From: Cryphonectria parasitica EP155
Taxonomy: Eukaryota; Ascomycota; Sordariomycetes; Diaporthales; Cryphonectriaceae
NCBI RefSeq assembly: GCF_011745365.1
Contig: NW_024468912.1
Coordinates: forward strand, 806,001-870,000
Length of the DNA: 64,000 nt
Reading direction: 5' to 3'
Below, piece by piece: positions 1 through 11,852 of the stretch. The notes beneath the pieces are model-generated. The model did no database searches. It saw only the letters and a program-made list of their open reading frames with translations, and had not been told where the DNA came from. Made by a program: the position numbers and the translations under genes. How positions within the stretch are numbered: position 1 is the first letter of the stretch; the number at the start of each line of letters is the position of its first letter.

Positions 1-727
1 TCCCACCTATCCCAGGCGACGTGTCGCATATACTACGTTAAGCAAAGAAGCACACTCGCGCACGCAACACTCCTCCCAGAACGGCCGCGTAATCCAATTA
101 TTGTGAACCTGCCGCATCCAGCCACACACAGCCGATCATCACAAATGTCTGAGAGATGATAGGCGGAATCAAAGTCTTGGCTTGCCTCCTTGCTTGCATA
201 TGATGGAGCCTGCTGGGTTTGTGCCATAGTTGACGCTCTCTGGAGCTTCCTCTCAGGCCTCAAGCCTAATGCTTTTGCAACTGGTCGTTTGTGCTCTGCT
301 CCAAGATTGTGAAGGATGCCCAGGTTCTTCTCTGACTCTGTCCGAGCCGAGTGAAACGCTGAAAGGGACCATACAAGGGCATGAAGCCTTTCGGAGTGAG
401 ATGCCCGTGGGCCGTAACAAGGCATGTTTGTCCAGTCGAAAGATGGTCGCGGCACACCGATGCAGGAGGCAGGTCTTCTGCTTGTGGTAATATCATGGAC
501 TTTTATCACGATGATCGACTGTACGAGCAAGGGGTCAGCAAGGGGTTGATATGCCGCCAGGGTGGTGGCCGCGTTGAGCGTCTCCATGTCCTCCCCTTTG
601 TCAACCCCGTCCGAGGGCCTTCAGCAAAATCGAGTACAAATATAGCTTGCCTCTCCTACACTCGGTCTGTGTGTTTCGTCTGACAGGCGCATCCTTTACC
701 AAATTTCTACCGTATATAGTTACAGAC
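1..727. other. 5' flank of the dioxygenase gene, no gene seen
   Basis: No coding region with a recognisable domain is visible on either strand. A reading frame of about 180 codons on the minus strand shows no family signature or credible start and is probably chance. A TATA-like stretch lies near 709-716, just before the start codon of the next gene, so much of this interval is probably promoter and 5' leader. Confidence 0.5.
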
Positions 728-1918
728 ATGTATCTGACGACAGCGGCCACACTCTCCTCCCTCCTGTGCCTTGCGGCCTTCAGCAGTGCCCACCCAGGGC
801 ATGAAGAAGCTGAGCGGCGGGCGGCCTTAGAGCGACGCGACTTTGTGCGCAGCGCCAGCCGCAGCCTCGCAGGCTGTGCCGACAAACTCGAGGCCAACGG
901 CGTGCTCGCCAGGGCGGCGGAGCGGCGCGCGGCGACCTTCGCAAAGTACAGCAAGCGGGCGGCCGACCACCAGCAGCTCGATTCGCGAGACTTAGCCCAG
1001 CTGCTCAACACGTCGCACCTTTCTGACCTCAATGTGACGGCGACGACCCCCGAGACGGAGCTGTTCAACAACAGTGGGACGTGCATCCTGAACCCAGAGG
1101 GCGACGTGGGCCCCTTTTACGTCCTGGGAGAGAGCATCCGCTCCAACCTGACAGACGGGCAGCCGGGGGTCCCGCTGATCCTGGACGGGCAGTTCCTGGA
1201 CGTGGAGACGTGCGAGCCCATCGAGAACCTGTACTGGGATCTCTGGAACTGCAACACTACGGGAGTGTACTCTGGGATCGCGGGCCTGGAAGGCGACATC
1301 AACGGGAACAGCGCCGACCTCTCGAACCTGAACGCGACGTACCTGCGTGGGATCCAGCCCACCGACGCCGACGGCGTGGCCCAGTTCCAGACCGTCTTCC
1401 CTGGCCACTACAGCTCGCGGGCGACCCACCACCACGTCATCGGCCACATCAACGCGACGGTGCTGCCCAACGGGACCATCACAGGAGGCAACATCGCGCA
1501 TGTGGGCCAGCTCTTCTACGACCAGGACCTGATCTATGCAGTCGAGGCGACGTATCCATACAGCCTCAACACAATCCCGCTGACGCTGAACGCGGACGAC
1601 CAGATCCTGCTGTCCGAGACGGACGATGTCGACAGCGACTCGGACCCATTCATTGAGTATGCTTACCTCGGGGACGACCTGTCTGATGGTCTGTTTGGGT
1701 GGATCACCATCGCCGTCAACGTCACTGCGTCGTATGATCCAACGTACCGCTTCGTGCGCACCTCGACTGGCGATGTTCAAGAGTGCGGTGGCACCCAGGG
1801 CGGTGGCACCCTGCCTGACGACCCCTGCGATTTCTCGTCCACGGGGACCACAGGCACGGGTAGTGGTAGTGGTGGTATCGGAGGTGGCTTTCCGCCTGGT
1901 GCCAGTGGTGGTTTCTAG
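728..1918 (+). CDS. secreted intradiol ring-cleavage dioxygenase
   Basis: Single exon, 396 residues. It begins with a signal peptide (hydrophobic core of about residues 3-18, ending before AHPGHEE), so the product is secreted. The middle carries the intradiol dioxygenase fold: a GPFYVLGES segment supplies the first iron-ligand tyrosine, and the HYSSRATHHHV segment supplies the second tyrosine, the conserved arginine and the two histidine ligands. Known members use non-haem Fe(III) to open catechol-type aromatic rings; the extracellular fungal branch is linked to lignin- or plant-derived phenolics. Several NxT/NxS sites suggest N-glycosylation. The C-terminus is a Gly/Ser-rich tail of about 40 residues with no homology I recognise. 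The reading frame is open upstream, but the ATG at 728 is the first that gives a signal peptide. Substrate is not determinable from the sequence. Confidence 0.88.
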   Translation: MYLTTAATLSSLLCLAAFSSAHPGHEEAERRAALERRDFVRSASRSLAGCADKLEANGVLARAAERRAATFAKYSKRAADHQQLDSRDLAQLLNTSHLSDLNVTATTPETELFNNSGTCILNPEGDVGPFYVLGESIRSNLTDGQPGVPLILDGQFLDVETCEPIENLYWDLWNCNTTGVYSGIAGLEGDINGNSADLSNLNATYLRGIQPTDADGVAQFQTVFPGHYSSRATHHHVIGHINATVLPNGTITGGNIAHVGQLFYDQDLIYAVEATYPYSLNTIPLTLNADDQILLSETDDVDSDSDPFIEYAYLGDDLSDGLFGWITIAVNVTASYDPTYRFVRTSTGDVQECGGTQGGGTLPDDPCDFSSTGTTGTGSGSGGIGGGFPPGASGGF

Positions 1919-3670
1919 GGGTTGAGTTGAGTCGAGTTGGAGTCGAGGCTGAAGAGGTTTCTGTTCGAGTGTTAATATTCATGTATGCCCGAAAAAAGAA
2001 AAGAGTGGAACATAAAAGAGACGATGCTCGCTCTCAGTAACCAAGATAGAGTCGACATAGCCTCTCGTGCCTTTCTTCCATCACTTGACCCAGAATCAAG
2101 GAATTTCAATTAAGTTCTTTTGTAGCCATTTGTACACTGTGCATACTTTGGCTGGATGCTTGCTTAAGGTTTGTGTTGTGCTCCGGTGAAAGTCAAGAGA
2201 GTAGAGACCTTCAGAGGTTTATTTTGTACGTAATATAAGATCCTATGCACTTCAACGTCTGGAGATAGAGTGGTGGATGTGCTGACTGCCCTCAGGTGAG
2301 GCGAGGTAGAGTTCGCCTGTTTAAGCTGTTGACAGTTGAAGAGCAAAATAGGTAAGGAAGACACAGAGGCACATAGAAGGAGTAGGAGTGTCGTCTCCGA
2401 CCATATATTCACACTTGCCAACGGCCCGTGCCGCCTGTTGTGCTTCTTGCTCTTGCATTACGTGAGACAACCCCCCCTTTCTTTTCCCCTTTCGTGCCGG
2501 ACGTGCCTCTCCTGTTTGCTAAGCAGCCATTACAACTACTTGCCGTCGTGTGACCGCAACGGATACTGTGATGTATCAACTATGCTTCTTCCCAGTGCTT
2601 GCGATGACTCAAAGACAAGGCAAGTACTGTTCCACGAAGATCACAAATGTGACAGTTGGACCCACAGATTGGTCCATCTGTTGGAGGGAACATGGGGGAT
2701 GAGGAGCCCATTGCTGCGATGCGTGCACCTAGGCAGATGTTGACACGGATAATGCTCTTTCCTTCCTCAAAATGATCTGTTGCAAGTGCAACTATGAGGA
2801 AGGTCAGAACTCTGGGTGGTGTCAGAGCTCGTCATTGTTCGTCAAGTAACGCAGGAACGGCAAGGACGACTGCAGAGACAAGTGCAGTGAGTGGCTGCTG
2901 GCTGTTGTGGCGGTCTTCGGGCAGTGAGCCTTCCTTCCTTGCGTTTTCCCAGTTGATAATGAGCGAATAGAAATCGTACCTGCCTTAATTTGGAGTATGA
3001 TCTCTCTTTGATTTGCCCGACTTTTGATCTTGATGTATGTTCTGCTTTGCTTCAAGTGCTCGAGGTTGATCGAGTTATTCTCTGCTGGTCGGCGTGTCTT
3101 CTTTAACAGTATCGCACGATCATTATCAATGAGTACGATGGACACCGTCTAACCCGAACTCTGGCTCCTCTACGTTCGCGTCTGTGTTCGTGCGTGCGTG
3201 CGGGTCTGTGTGTATCAAGCTGAGGTTGTGTTTTCTGCCAGTTGTTGTCCACTTCTGATACAGACATCTACACACATCGGCATCCTGCCTCATCAACGAT
3301 TTACTCACGTACCTGGAGAATTCTGTGTGGCAGGCCACTTCATATCACGACGACTTGTGGTTCATTCTCGGCTCCTTTTGTCACGCCTGTGGGACAATCA
3401 CGCAAAGACGCGAAGCAAGCAAACAAACTGCCAAATACATCAGCAACACGCTACATTTCCAGTAGCAGGATTCCTCTTTCTTATTCTGCACCTTTGAAAT
3501 ACCAGATCAGCTCTAGTGCCACGTTTGTTGACGAATCTATCACACTCTTGACTTTTCACCTTCTCAGCACACCAGAACAAAGCATTCGATTCCCAACAAC
3601 CCATCTCATCCGCATTCCCTACTTCGCCATCCACACCCGTTGTTGTCTCGCTGTCTGTGGCAATTTCAAG
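1919..3670. other. intergenic, no gene seen
   Basis: About 1.75 kb between the dioxygenase and the GH72 gene. It should hold the dioxygenase 3'UTR and the GH72 promoter and leader. Only short, featureless reading frames are present. The last 350 bases are rich in CA and CT, as is common upstream of fungal start codons. Confidence 0.5.
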
Positions 3671-5518
3671 ATGCAGGTAAGCTTCACATGAACCAGGCCG
3701 GGGTTCCTTTTCAGCCCTTTGCAAATCACTCCTGCCCCATGACTCTGCACGCAAGCGCAAGCGCTTCGGCAAGTGTCGTTGTACCAGACTCCGGTCGGCC
3801 AGTTTCTATCAAAGTGACCTGAGAGCTGAAATACATGGCTCACAGATCGTACGTACCGTCTTAAGCCTTCTCGGCTATGCATCTCTGGCCGCGGCTGTTC
3901 CAGCCATCAATGTCAGAGCCAACTACTTCGTCAACAATGTCACTGGTGACCGTTACCAGATTGTCGGTGTCGCCTATCAACCTGGTGGTAGCTCTGGCTA
4001 TGATCCTTCCTCTGGAACGGATGCTCTGACCAATAAGGATGCTTGCCTTCGTGATGCCGCCCTCATGCAGGTACTCGGTGTCAACGCTGTCCGTGTTTAC
4101 AACATCAACCCTGACCTCAACCATGACGAGTGCGCCTCGATCTTCAATGCGGTACGACACCCTGTGTCCTTCGATTTTGGTGCTGGGGTCTGGGTGGGAG
4201 AAATAGTGGGTGATCAGCTTGCTGACTAGACATAATGCTCAGGCGGGCATCTTCATGTTACTCGACGTCAACGCGCCTCTGGCTGGGGACAGCATCAATT
4301 CGCTCCAACCAGGAGCAAGCTACTACGCCGGCTATCTGAATCGTACATTTGCTGTCGTCGAGGCCTTCAAGAGCTATCCCAATACCGTCGCATTCTTTGC
4401 CGGCAACGAGGTTATCTCTGACGTGGCAACCGGCTATACCGTCCCTCCCTACATGCGTGCCGTCACGCGTGATCTCAAGAACTACATCGCCCGGCACTCC
4501 GATCGCGCCATTCCTGTGGGCTACAGCGCCGCCGATGTTCGCTCGATCCTCTTCGACACGTGGGCGTACCTGCAATGCGACGATACAGCTGGTGATGATA
4601 CCTCCTCGGGCGACGCGAGCCGCGTCGACTTCTTCTCGCTCAACAGCTACTCGTGGTGTGGCAACAGCTCCTTCACCGAATCTACCTACAACCAGCTTGT
4701 CGCCGGCTTCAGCAACTCCTCCGTACCCATCTTCTTGTCCGAGTACGGCTGCAACGTGCCTGAGCCTCGCGTCTTCACAGAAGTGCCCGTGATCTACAGC
4801 ACTCAGATGAGTGGTGTGTTCAGCGGTGGCATTGTGTATGAGTTTGTCCAGGGCAGCAATAACTATGGCCTCGTCAACTATAGCTCCGACGGTACTGCCC
4901 AACTTCTCGACGACTTCTACACCCTCAAGGATCGATATGCTGCCTTGAACTTCGCCACCATCCAGGGCGTCGCACCACCTGCCAACAGCCCCTCTGTGCC
5001 TACGTGCAGCGCCAATATGATCACCACGCCCGGCTTCTGTACTGACTTCACCGTTCCATTACCTCCTTCCGGAGCGGAGGACATCATAGCCAACGGCGTG
5101 AGCCCCTTGCCGAGCGGCAAGATTGTGCCAATTAGTACGTTGCTGCCACCGGAAACGAATACCTTGAAATTGAAAAGAAAGAAAGAAGGAAAATTACTAA
5201 TCAGCTGCTCTAGATGACTACACTGTCAATAGCACCGTGAAGGACAACCATGGCAATGTCATCACTGGCCTGAAGGTTGTACCACTGGCCGAGGATCAAA
5301 TCAATCAGCCTGGCAGCAATGCCGCCGTTGCCAGCACGTCGGGTAGTACCCCGACCTCGAGCGGCATGCCGACGGGCACTACGAGCTCTGCCTCTGCCAC
5401 GTCCACACCTAAGGAGACGAGTGCAGGGACAGGTGTGCGACACGTCCAGAGCGAGTCGATACCACTGGTGGTGGTATCTGCTGTCGTCGCTAGCTTCCTA
5501 GCCGGCTTCCTCGGCTAA
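3671..5518 (+). CDS. GH72 1,3-beta-glucanosyltransferase, GPI-anchored (Gel/Gas family)
   Basis: Four exons: 3671-3676, 3846-4151, 4243-5134 and 5214-5518, giving 502 residues. Exon 1 codes only Met-Gln. The join restores a signal peptide (MQIVRTVLSLLGYASLAAAV) followed by the GH72 start INVRANYFVNN. The acid/base Glu lies in GNEV (about residue 160) and the nucleophile Glu in SEYG (about residue 271). The family cuts and re-ligates beta-1,3-glucan chains, elongating wall glucan at the outer face of the plasma membrane. The C-terminus is Ser/Thr-rich and ends in a hydrophobic segment (SIPLVVVSAVVASFLAGFLG), a GPI-attachment signal. There is no Cys-rich CBM43 module, so it is of the Gel1-like class. 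Intron 3 has an ACTAAT branch site. All joins keep frame. Confidence 0.92.
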
Positions 5519-6321
5519 GAGTCCGTTCTACACCTGCGTCATTCTTGTGCCCTGCGTGCTACGTAGGAACCATGTGCACCTCTCTTGCTTGTCTGCAAAT
5601 ATGAAGGGGGCACAAGTTTGGTGAAAGGCTGCCTGGTTGGCGTGAGTGCCTCGATACGGCGCAGCATCGAGATGGACCCGAAGGAAGGTCGCACAATTTT
5701 TTTAAGGGAAGAATTCTTCCGAGTATCGGCTTCCGTAATACCATCATGCCATGAGCATTTCAGTTCTTCTACAGAAACTAAGAAGGAGGGATCCGTTGGT
5801 AGGGAGACCATAAGAATGAGGTTATGCAAAAGTTTCATAGTTGATCGTAGTGATGCGATTTGTAGAAGAAGCTGCTCCAATGCAGTCCATTTCAGTCGGC
5901 CTGCAGACACGAGACACAGAACGAAGCAACAAACAGAGAAGTCCTCAAGAAGAGATCACATTACAGTCCAAGCTCTATATTTGGGTACCTCCAACATTCG
6001 AAAGTTTTCGCTCTGGACCCCCGGATGGAGATCCTCCTCTCCCTTCTCCAACAACACACCGCTACCGCCGCCTTTGGTTGACATCATGTAGGTTGAAAAT
6101 CCGCCCAGCAGCGCCCCAGCACCGGTGTACATGAGAGGTAATATCAAAAGAAGAATGAAAAGAAACAGGCGGTGTGGAAGGCTTAACGTTTCGGTAGCAA
6201 TGCATCTATAAACCGCGCCATTCCCCCGTGCTCGCCCACACATTGGTCTTCGAACCCTTCCTTCTTCTGTTTACTCCCCCCAAACAATCATCGCATCTCG
6301 CTGTCCCCCCTACGGCTTCAC
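5519..6321. other. intergenic between convergent genes
   Basis: Contains the 3' ends of the GH72 gene (plus) and the ATP-citrate lyase subunit 2 gene (minus). No protein-coding signal was recognised. Confidence 0.5.
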
Positions 6322-8403
6322 TTAACTAGAGAACTCCGCCACCGTGGACTTCTCAAACTCGCCAGGCTTGAGCGCCAGGGGGACGATACCAGACACGTGC
6401 ATGTCGGGACCGTAGATGTGGCAGTCGAGACCAAGCTCGGTGGTGGCGGCCTTCATGTTCTTCAAGCCCTCCTGCCAGTTGGGACCAGCACGGCGGACCC
6501 AGATCTTGACGTTGTGCTCGTTGAGCGCTTTGGCGTACTCGCGGAGCGCGCGGATCACACCCTTGAAGGTGGAGGCAACGTTGGTGAAGTTGGCAATACC
6601 ACCACCGATGAACAGAACCTTGCCCTGGTCCGACAGGGGAGCACGCAGCATCAGGTCCAGCACAGTGCGGGCGTAGTGGAAGGTCTGCGACTCGGTAGGC
6701 GCACCAGAATATTCACTGATTCAATGTTAGCGTCTTACATGTTGCTCTTCTAGGCTTGTCTAAGTGAGGAAGGGGGCGGTAACTTACCCGTAGTTGGCGA
6801 GATCGTCAGCGAAGCCAGCAGAGGCAATGGCGTCGGCGTACACGACGGAGGCACCACCACCAGCGACCAAAGTCCAGATACGGCCGTTGGGGTTCAGGAC
6901 GGTCAGCTTCAGGGAAGCGCCCGTCTTGGCATCAAGCTCAGCAATGTAGGCCTCCTCCTTGGTCAGCTCACGGCCGAAGGGGGCAGGGAACTCCATCGGC
7001 GGGCCAGCATCGATGTTGATAGCACCGCTCGCAGGAGCGACATTAGTAAGGCCGAGGGCTGCGGGTGACCGGGCAATGGCCCACTTCACGCCGCACTCAA
7101 AGTCGGCGGTCTGGTCAAGCTTGGCAGCAAGATCCAGGAAGTGCACAGAGGCCGAGGTGGCATCCTCGTTAGGAATGACGACGAGGGGGTTGATCTCGAG
7201 GTAGGTGAACTGGCAGTCAACGTAGACGGCGTACAGGCGGGTGATGAAGTCGACCAGGACATTGTGCACGCCCTTGGGGACCTTGCTGAGCAGGGACTTT
7301 GCGATCTCATCATTGGAAGGATATTCTGACAGGTCGACAGGAATCAAGAGCTTCTCAGCCTTGGCGTCGACATCGCCAACATCAACACCTCCCTCGTGTG
7401 TGAAGAGAATCCAGTCGCCCTGAAGTTGTGAATTAGCAAAATCCAAGATCAATGGCGCAATGGCGAAAAGCAATTTTCGGAAGGTCGAAAGAAAGAAATG
7501 GACACAGGATAGCGGATGCAACTGCATGGCCACAGAGAGGCTTGAAAGCGGTTGATAACGGCCCGGCACGCGCACCGGCCCCCTTCTCAACCAAATCTGG
7601 CCTTCCGTTCGTCCGTCACCCCAGAGATAAATGTAGGAGCCGAAATTGTCCTGGGTATCCACCATCGTGCAAACCAGCTTATTTCCTCCTACTTCACACA
7701 CACAAAATAAAAACCCCCAGTAACTTTTGATCTTCTACTTGGCCTCTCATCTTTGTTCTGATATTTACCTTGGCAGACAAGAGTTCTGGGTTCTTCTTCG
7801 GAAGACTTCTTCCCGACCTTCTCCCTTCACTGCGGGTTGCACTCGCACTTGCGGCCGGCCCCAACAAATCTGTCTGTCCTGCCATGGCCACTTTTATACA
7901 CCAGAAATCTCGCAACTGAGTTCGGGTTGGAAGGACAAAGAAGGGGGATTGCTGGTACTCACATCGCGGACGGAGTTGATGTTGATGTAGTACTCGGTGT
8001 TGGCAGGGTGAGGCACGAAGGGCTCGACGAGGAACTGGCGCAGGACGCCCTCGACGTGCTCGACCTTCTGGGACTTTCCGGCGCGCTCAGCAACCCAGGC
8101 CTTGGCCTCAGGCCAGGTCTTATTCAGGGCGAGCAGACCGCTCTTGCCTCGCCTCTTGATGAGCTGGTCAGGCTTCGCGACGAACTTGGCGCCGTCCTGG
8201 AGCAGCCAGGGGTAGGTGACCTCGGCCTGGTTCAGGACGTCCTCGACGCTCTTGTCCTCTGGGAAGTGCAGAGACGCCAGTCTTGGGGGCGGGTTGTGCT
8301 TGGTCGGTGTGGGCAGAGGAGAGGGCTTGAGGACGGGGGCGCGGGTGAGGTGGTAGTTGAGGATGGCCTTGCCATCAGCCTCGAGAATGGACTTGGCGGA
8401 CAT
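6322..8403 (-). CDS. acl2: ATP-citrate lyase subunit 2 (citrate/ATP-grasp subunit)
   Basis: Three exons on the minus strand: 8403-7963, 7419-6788 and 6715-6322, giving 488 residues. It matches the N-terminal half of animal ATP-citrate lyase: an MSAK start, the ATP-grasp signature [38 protein letters not shown], the long block from [18 protein letters not shown] to [10 protein letters not shown], then NYGEYSGAP and [13 protein letters not shown]. With subunit 1 it converts citrate, CoA and ATP to acetyl-CoA and oxaloacetate in the cytosol, feeding lipid synthesis and acetylation. Joins are RD|GDW (phase 0) and NYG|EYSG (phase 2). Intron 1 is long for a fungus (543 nt), and the last 94 codons before its acceptor are open in the exon 2 frame. 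The gene is divergent from acl1, a conserved fungal arrangement. Confidence 0.95.
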
Positions 8404-11400
8404 TTTGGCGATATGGGAGGTGAGTCGCTCAGGAACTTTTCTTTCTTGTCGTCCTTGTTGTTTTGCTTTTTTGCCAAAGGACCTCAAATACGAAGTCGCA
8501 ATGCGAAAAAGGGTCACAGGTTTCGAAGCAGAGGGTCGGGCTTGCGCTCTAGGTTCCTGAGAAGACAAGAGTCCGGTCAGTCTCGGGGATTTCCAAGTGT
8601 GGAAGGTTTCAATTGAGTCAAGAGAGCCCAGCAAGCAATCAATCAGTCAAGCCTTGAGAGCAGCAGCAGCAACAGCAGCAGTTGTAGCCTCTCGGAGCTC
8701 TATTGTCGCGGGTGTTCAAACCACACAGCAGGGGGCGCCGCGAAAAGTTCCGGTGTGCCCCTCGGGCTCGGGGAAAGTTTGTGTCTTTCAACGGACACTG
8801 CGAAAAGGGCAATGGGGAAAGGATTGGGTTTCCTTGCCTCATTCAAGGAGAATACGCACAGTTCTGATCCTTTTTTCTTTTTCTTTCTCGAAGTTGTCGA
8901 AAGTCAACAAGTGGGCAGTCGACAAAGAGAAGGCTGAAAGGAGAGGCTATGATTGCTGCCGTGATCACAAAAAATTCGGGGACGAGAAGGCAGTCTAGAG
9001 ATCGGGGCTTTGGGCTGCTCAAGTGGGCGGTGGGCTGGTGCTAGACCCCAAGCGAGCTTCCAGAAATGTTCAGAACAGAGCCTGCCGGGAAGGGGGGGGG
9101 GTCTCACCTGAGTGATGGTCCCCGTACGTCTGCGCTGGCTGACGCTGAATGGAGGGGCCTGGCTAGAAAATGCTGAGTGGCATTGGCTAGGATCAGGGGG
9201 GAACCACATATGCAGGGTCAGGATGGCAGAGGCCAGGGGCCAGTCGAACTGAGGGGTACAAGGGCAGACCCCGAGCTAAAAAAGCTTTGGGGAGACGTAA
9301 ATTGGTGGGCAATCGGGGCCCAGCTAAGTACCTGCTACCTGTCCCTAGTCGGGGACCGGGATGCCCGGCTTCGCTCAGCGGTTTGGAAGGCAAGCAAGTG
9401 CAGAGCCCTCTAAAATTTGGAGGGGCAAGACAGTGACCGCTGTGCAACACTTTCCAGCCTGCCCAGTTGAGAGTTCAGAAGGGGGGTAATGCACTGAAGC
9501 CTGGCAGCACCATACTTTCATTCAAGTGAAATTGGTGCTGATGTGTTCAAGTGCTTAGATGCTGAGGTTGCTGAGGTAAGAGGCATTATTTCCCTCCCAA
9601 ATAATTGTTGGTGCTAGTGGATTTTCCTTCTCTCTACTTGGCTGCCGCGTCGGCTCGGACCATTTTTTCTTTAGTGAGGTTCAATGCACCGGCGACAAAG
9701 CAAGTCAGTCAGTCAGCTGTCCATTTTACCATAGCAGCAGTAAACCAAATATGCTGCTGCTGCTGTCACAGTTCAGGGAAATGAAACTCCCCAAAGCCCC
9801 CATCCCAGAGTCGCGATCTCCATTGCCTCCATTTCGGGATCCGACTTGGTAGCCGTTGCGGTTTCTGCGAGGCCACCCAAAGTATCTCAAAACCCCCCGA
9901 GTTATCTTTTGATCTGTTGTGACTTTCCTTTCTTTACCTTCCCTGGCAATCCAGCGAGACAGCGAAAATCAGCCTCGATACAGCAGGAGGATTATTTTCC
10001 CACACCCCACACCCTCTCCTCTCAAGGCTGGAAGTTTCATGGTTATTGTCCGTCGTCGTCACGGTGCTGGACTCTCAAAGTCCGGTGAACGGAGTCTTGA
10101 TTGGGGCAGTCCGGTCCAGACAATTGTCGAAAATGGTTCGTTCGCACTTAGTGGGGAGGGTTCGAGGCCAATTATACCGCCTCGTCCAAGCCTTACGTAC
10201 AAGTCAATTTACTATTGACTGCGACTATTGTTTATTTTTTTTTCTTTGCCCCCCTGCACACTCTTAATCAATTATCACTGTGTGTGCTGCAACCCTCTAG
10301 ACCCTTGGCATCTCATCTCACTGCTCAATCCATCTCCTTTGTTGATGGGTCTGACCTGAGCACTTCGGTGGCCGACCGGAGTACCTGAGAGATGAGCTAT
10401 GTTTCCACACAGCAATATAGCAAGGCTATGATCGTTTTGTGCCTTTTCTTTTTTCCATTCTCTTCTTGGAAAAGAATATTGAGTATCTATGGAATAAGTT
10501 GATTGATTAATGAATTGCTTGTAATTGGGGCTCGTATCGCTTAGCTCTGGGTTGTCAGTGCAGCCAGAAACAGATTTCCCTAGGGCTTGTCGTTCTCTGG
10601 AAAGGAGAGAATATGTTGAACAACGCCAAATGGCTTGGACCTTCCCGTCCTTGTCAGCTCAGCTCGGAGGATTCGGTGGATTGCTCGTACCTGGTACCTG
10701 CACAGCCCAACCGCCGTTGGTGGGGGGCAGGGGTCAGCCCAGTAGGCCGTCATCCTTCACCCCTGCGCTTCCCTTTCAACAACTCGCCAAAACCCGTACC
10801 ACGTATGAGGGAAACACGGCACACGAGTCCAACAAGACAAGGAACTTCCCCAACTTTTTCTGGATTGTCTACGGCATTACCCAGAGCAGGTAAAGGGTGA
10901 AAGTGTCCTGTTTGTTCTGGCGCTGGCTCTGGGATTTTTTTTTACCCTGGTCTTGTTTGCTGAGACCCGAACCAGCGACCAATCCATCCCATCCTCCACT
11001 GTCAGCTCTAGCTCTCCTTTTTCGAGGCTGAGACTCGATCTTCCATTCCCATCTCCCGGTGCCCTCCTACCGTAACCATAGTTAGGTCCTTGTGTGGTTC
11101 CCGTCTGAAGCTGCAGCCTGTTGTTGCATTGTCCCGATTGAAGCTTCTCCACCGAAGAAAAGTAAAAAGGAACGCAGAGGAACAACAGAGAAGGAGCAAA
11201 AAGAGAGGTACCCGCAGCTCTTATTCCCACCTGACCCCCCTGTCTCCCACTAAACACAGACCCCTTGACCTCCCACCGGGGCTTTCCAGTTCCTACCTAC
11301 CTCCTGAGCAGGCCGGCCGCCAGGGACAAAAAAACTGCCCTCTGTCCCAATTGCATGCTCACTCCTCCGACTTCCGTTCATTTGCCATTCTCTGACATTC

Positions 11401-11852
11401 TCCCCCAGTCTCAGATTTTGGTGATCTCGACTGCTCGAAGCTCGGGACTGCTAGGAAGCGAAGCAATTCAACAGAGGTTCGTGTTGTCCAACAATCAACT
11501 GCCTGCTTTCCTGTCTTGTGGAAAGTTCCGATGCGATCGAGGTAATCAGGAATCGCATCGCTGCGGGGGTGGACGGAGAGGGAGGGAGAGAGAGGCAGCA
11601 TCGCCTGGCGCAATATCCCGAGCTTCAAACCTACCTGTGAAGTAGCTCGGGAGGCAGATGGCTCTCGGGCGGTTGTCTAGGCCTGCCGTCGGGCTTCTTG
11701 TCCCCCTCCTCCCCTTCCCTGCACGGATGGAATGCAGCAATGCTTGTAACTACTTCAGCTAACAACTTCGTCCCGGCAGGACTTTCTCTTCCCTCCTCCA
11801 CGATCTTCACGAATTTTCTCTCAAGCTCTGATACCCCCCGAAAAGCGTCGCA
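8404..11852. other. 3.4-kb divergent region between the two ATP-citrate lyase genes
   Basis: The region separates the start codons of the two lyase subunit genes, which must be made in matching amounts. It holds CAG/CAA-rich sequence at about 8660-8690 (probably the acl2 leader), a run of ten G at 9092-9101, a CCTCGG motif at 8760-8765, and CT-rich leader-like sequence before acl1 at 11640-11852. Small reading frames are present on both strands but none shows a recognisable domain or codon pattern. It is probably a shared promoter with long leaders, possibly with leader introns or a non-coding transcript. Confidence 0.5.
9092..9101. repeat. G10 mononucleotide run
   Basis: Ten consecutive G in the divergent lyase region. 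It belongs to the set of long G/C runs described in the findings. Confidence 0.9.

Noticed and set aside
33..587. Minus-strand frame of about 184 codons at the left edge
   Set aside because: No signature, no matching splice pattern, and no codon bias; kept only as unexplained intergenic DNA.
6240..6262. tRNA B-box-like sequence on the minus strand
   Set aside because: No T-stem pairing or anticodon arm could be found around it.
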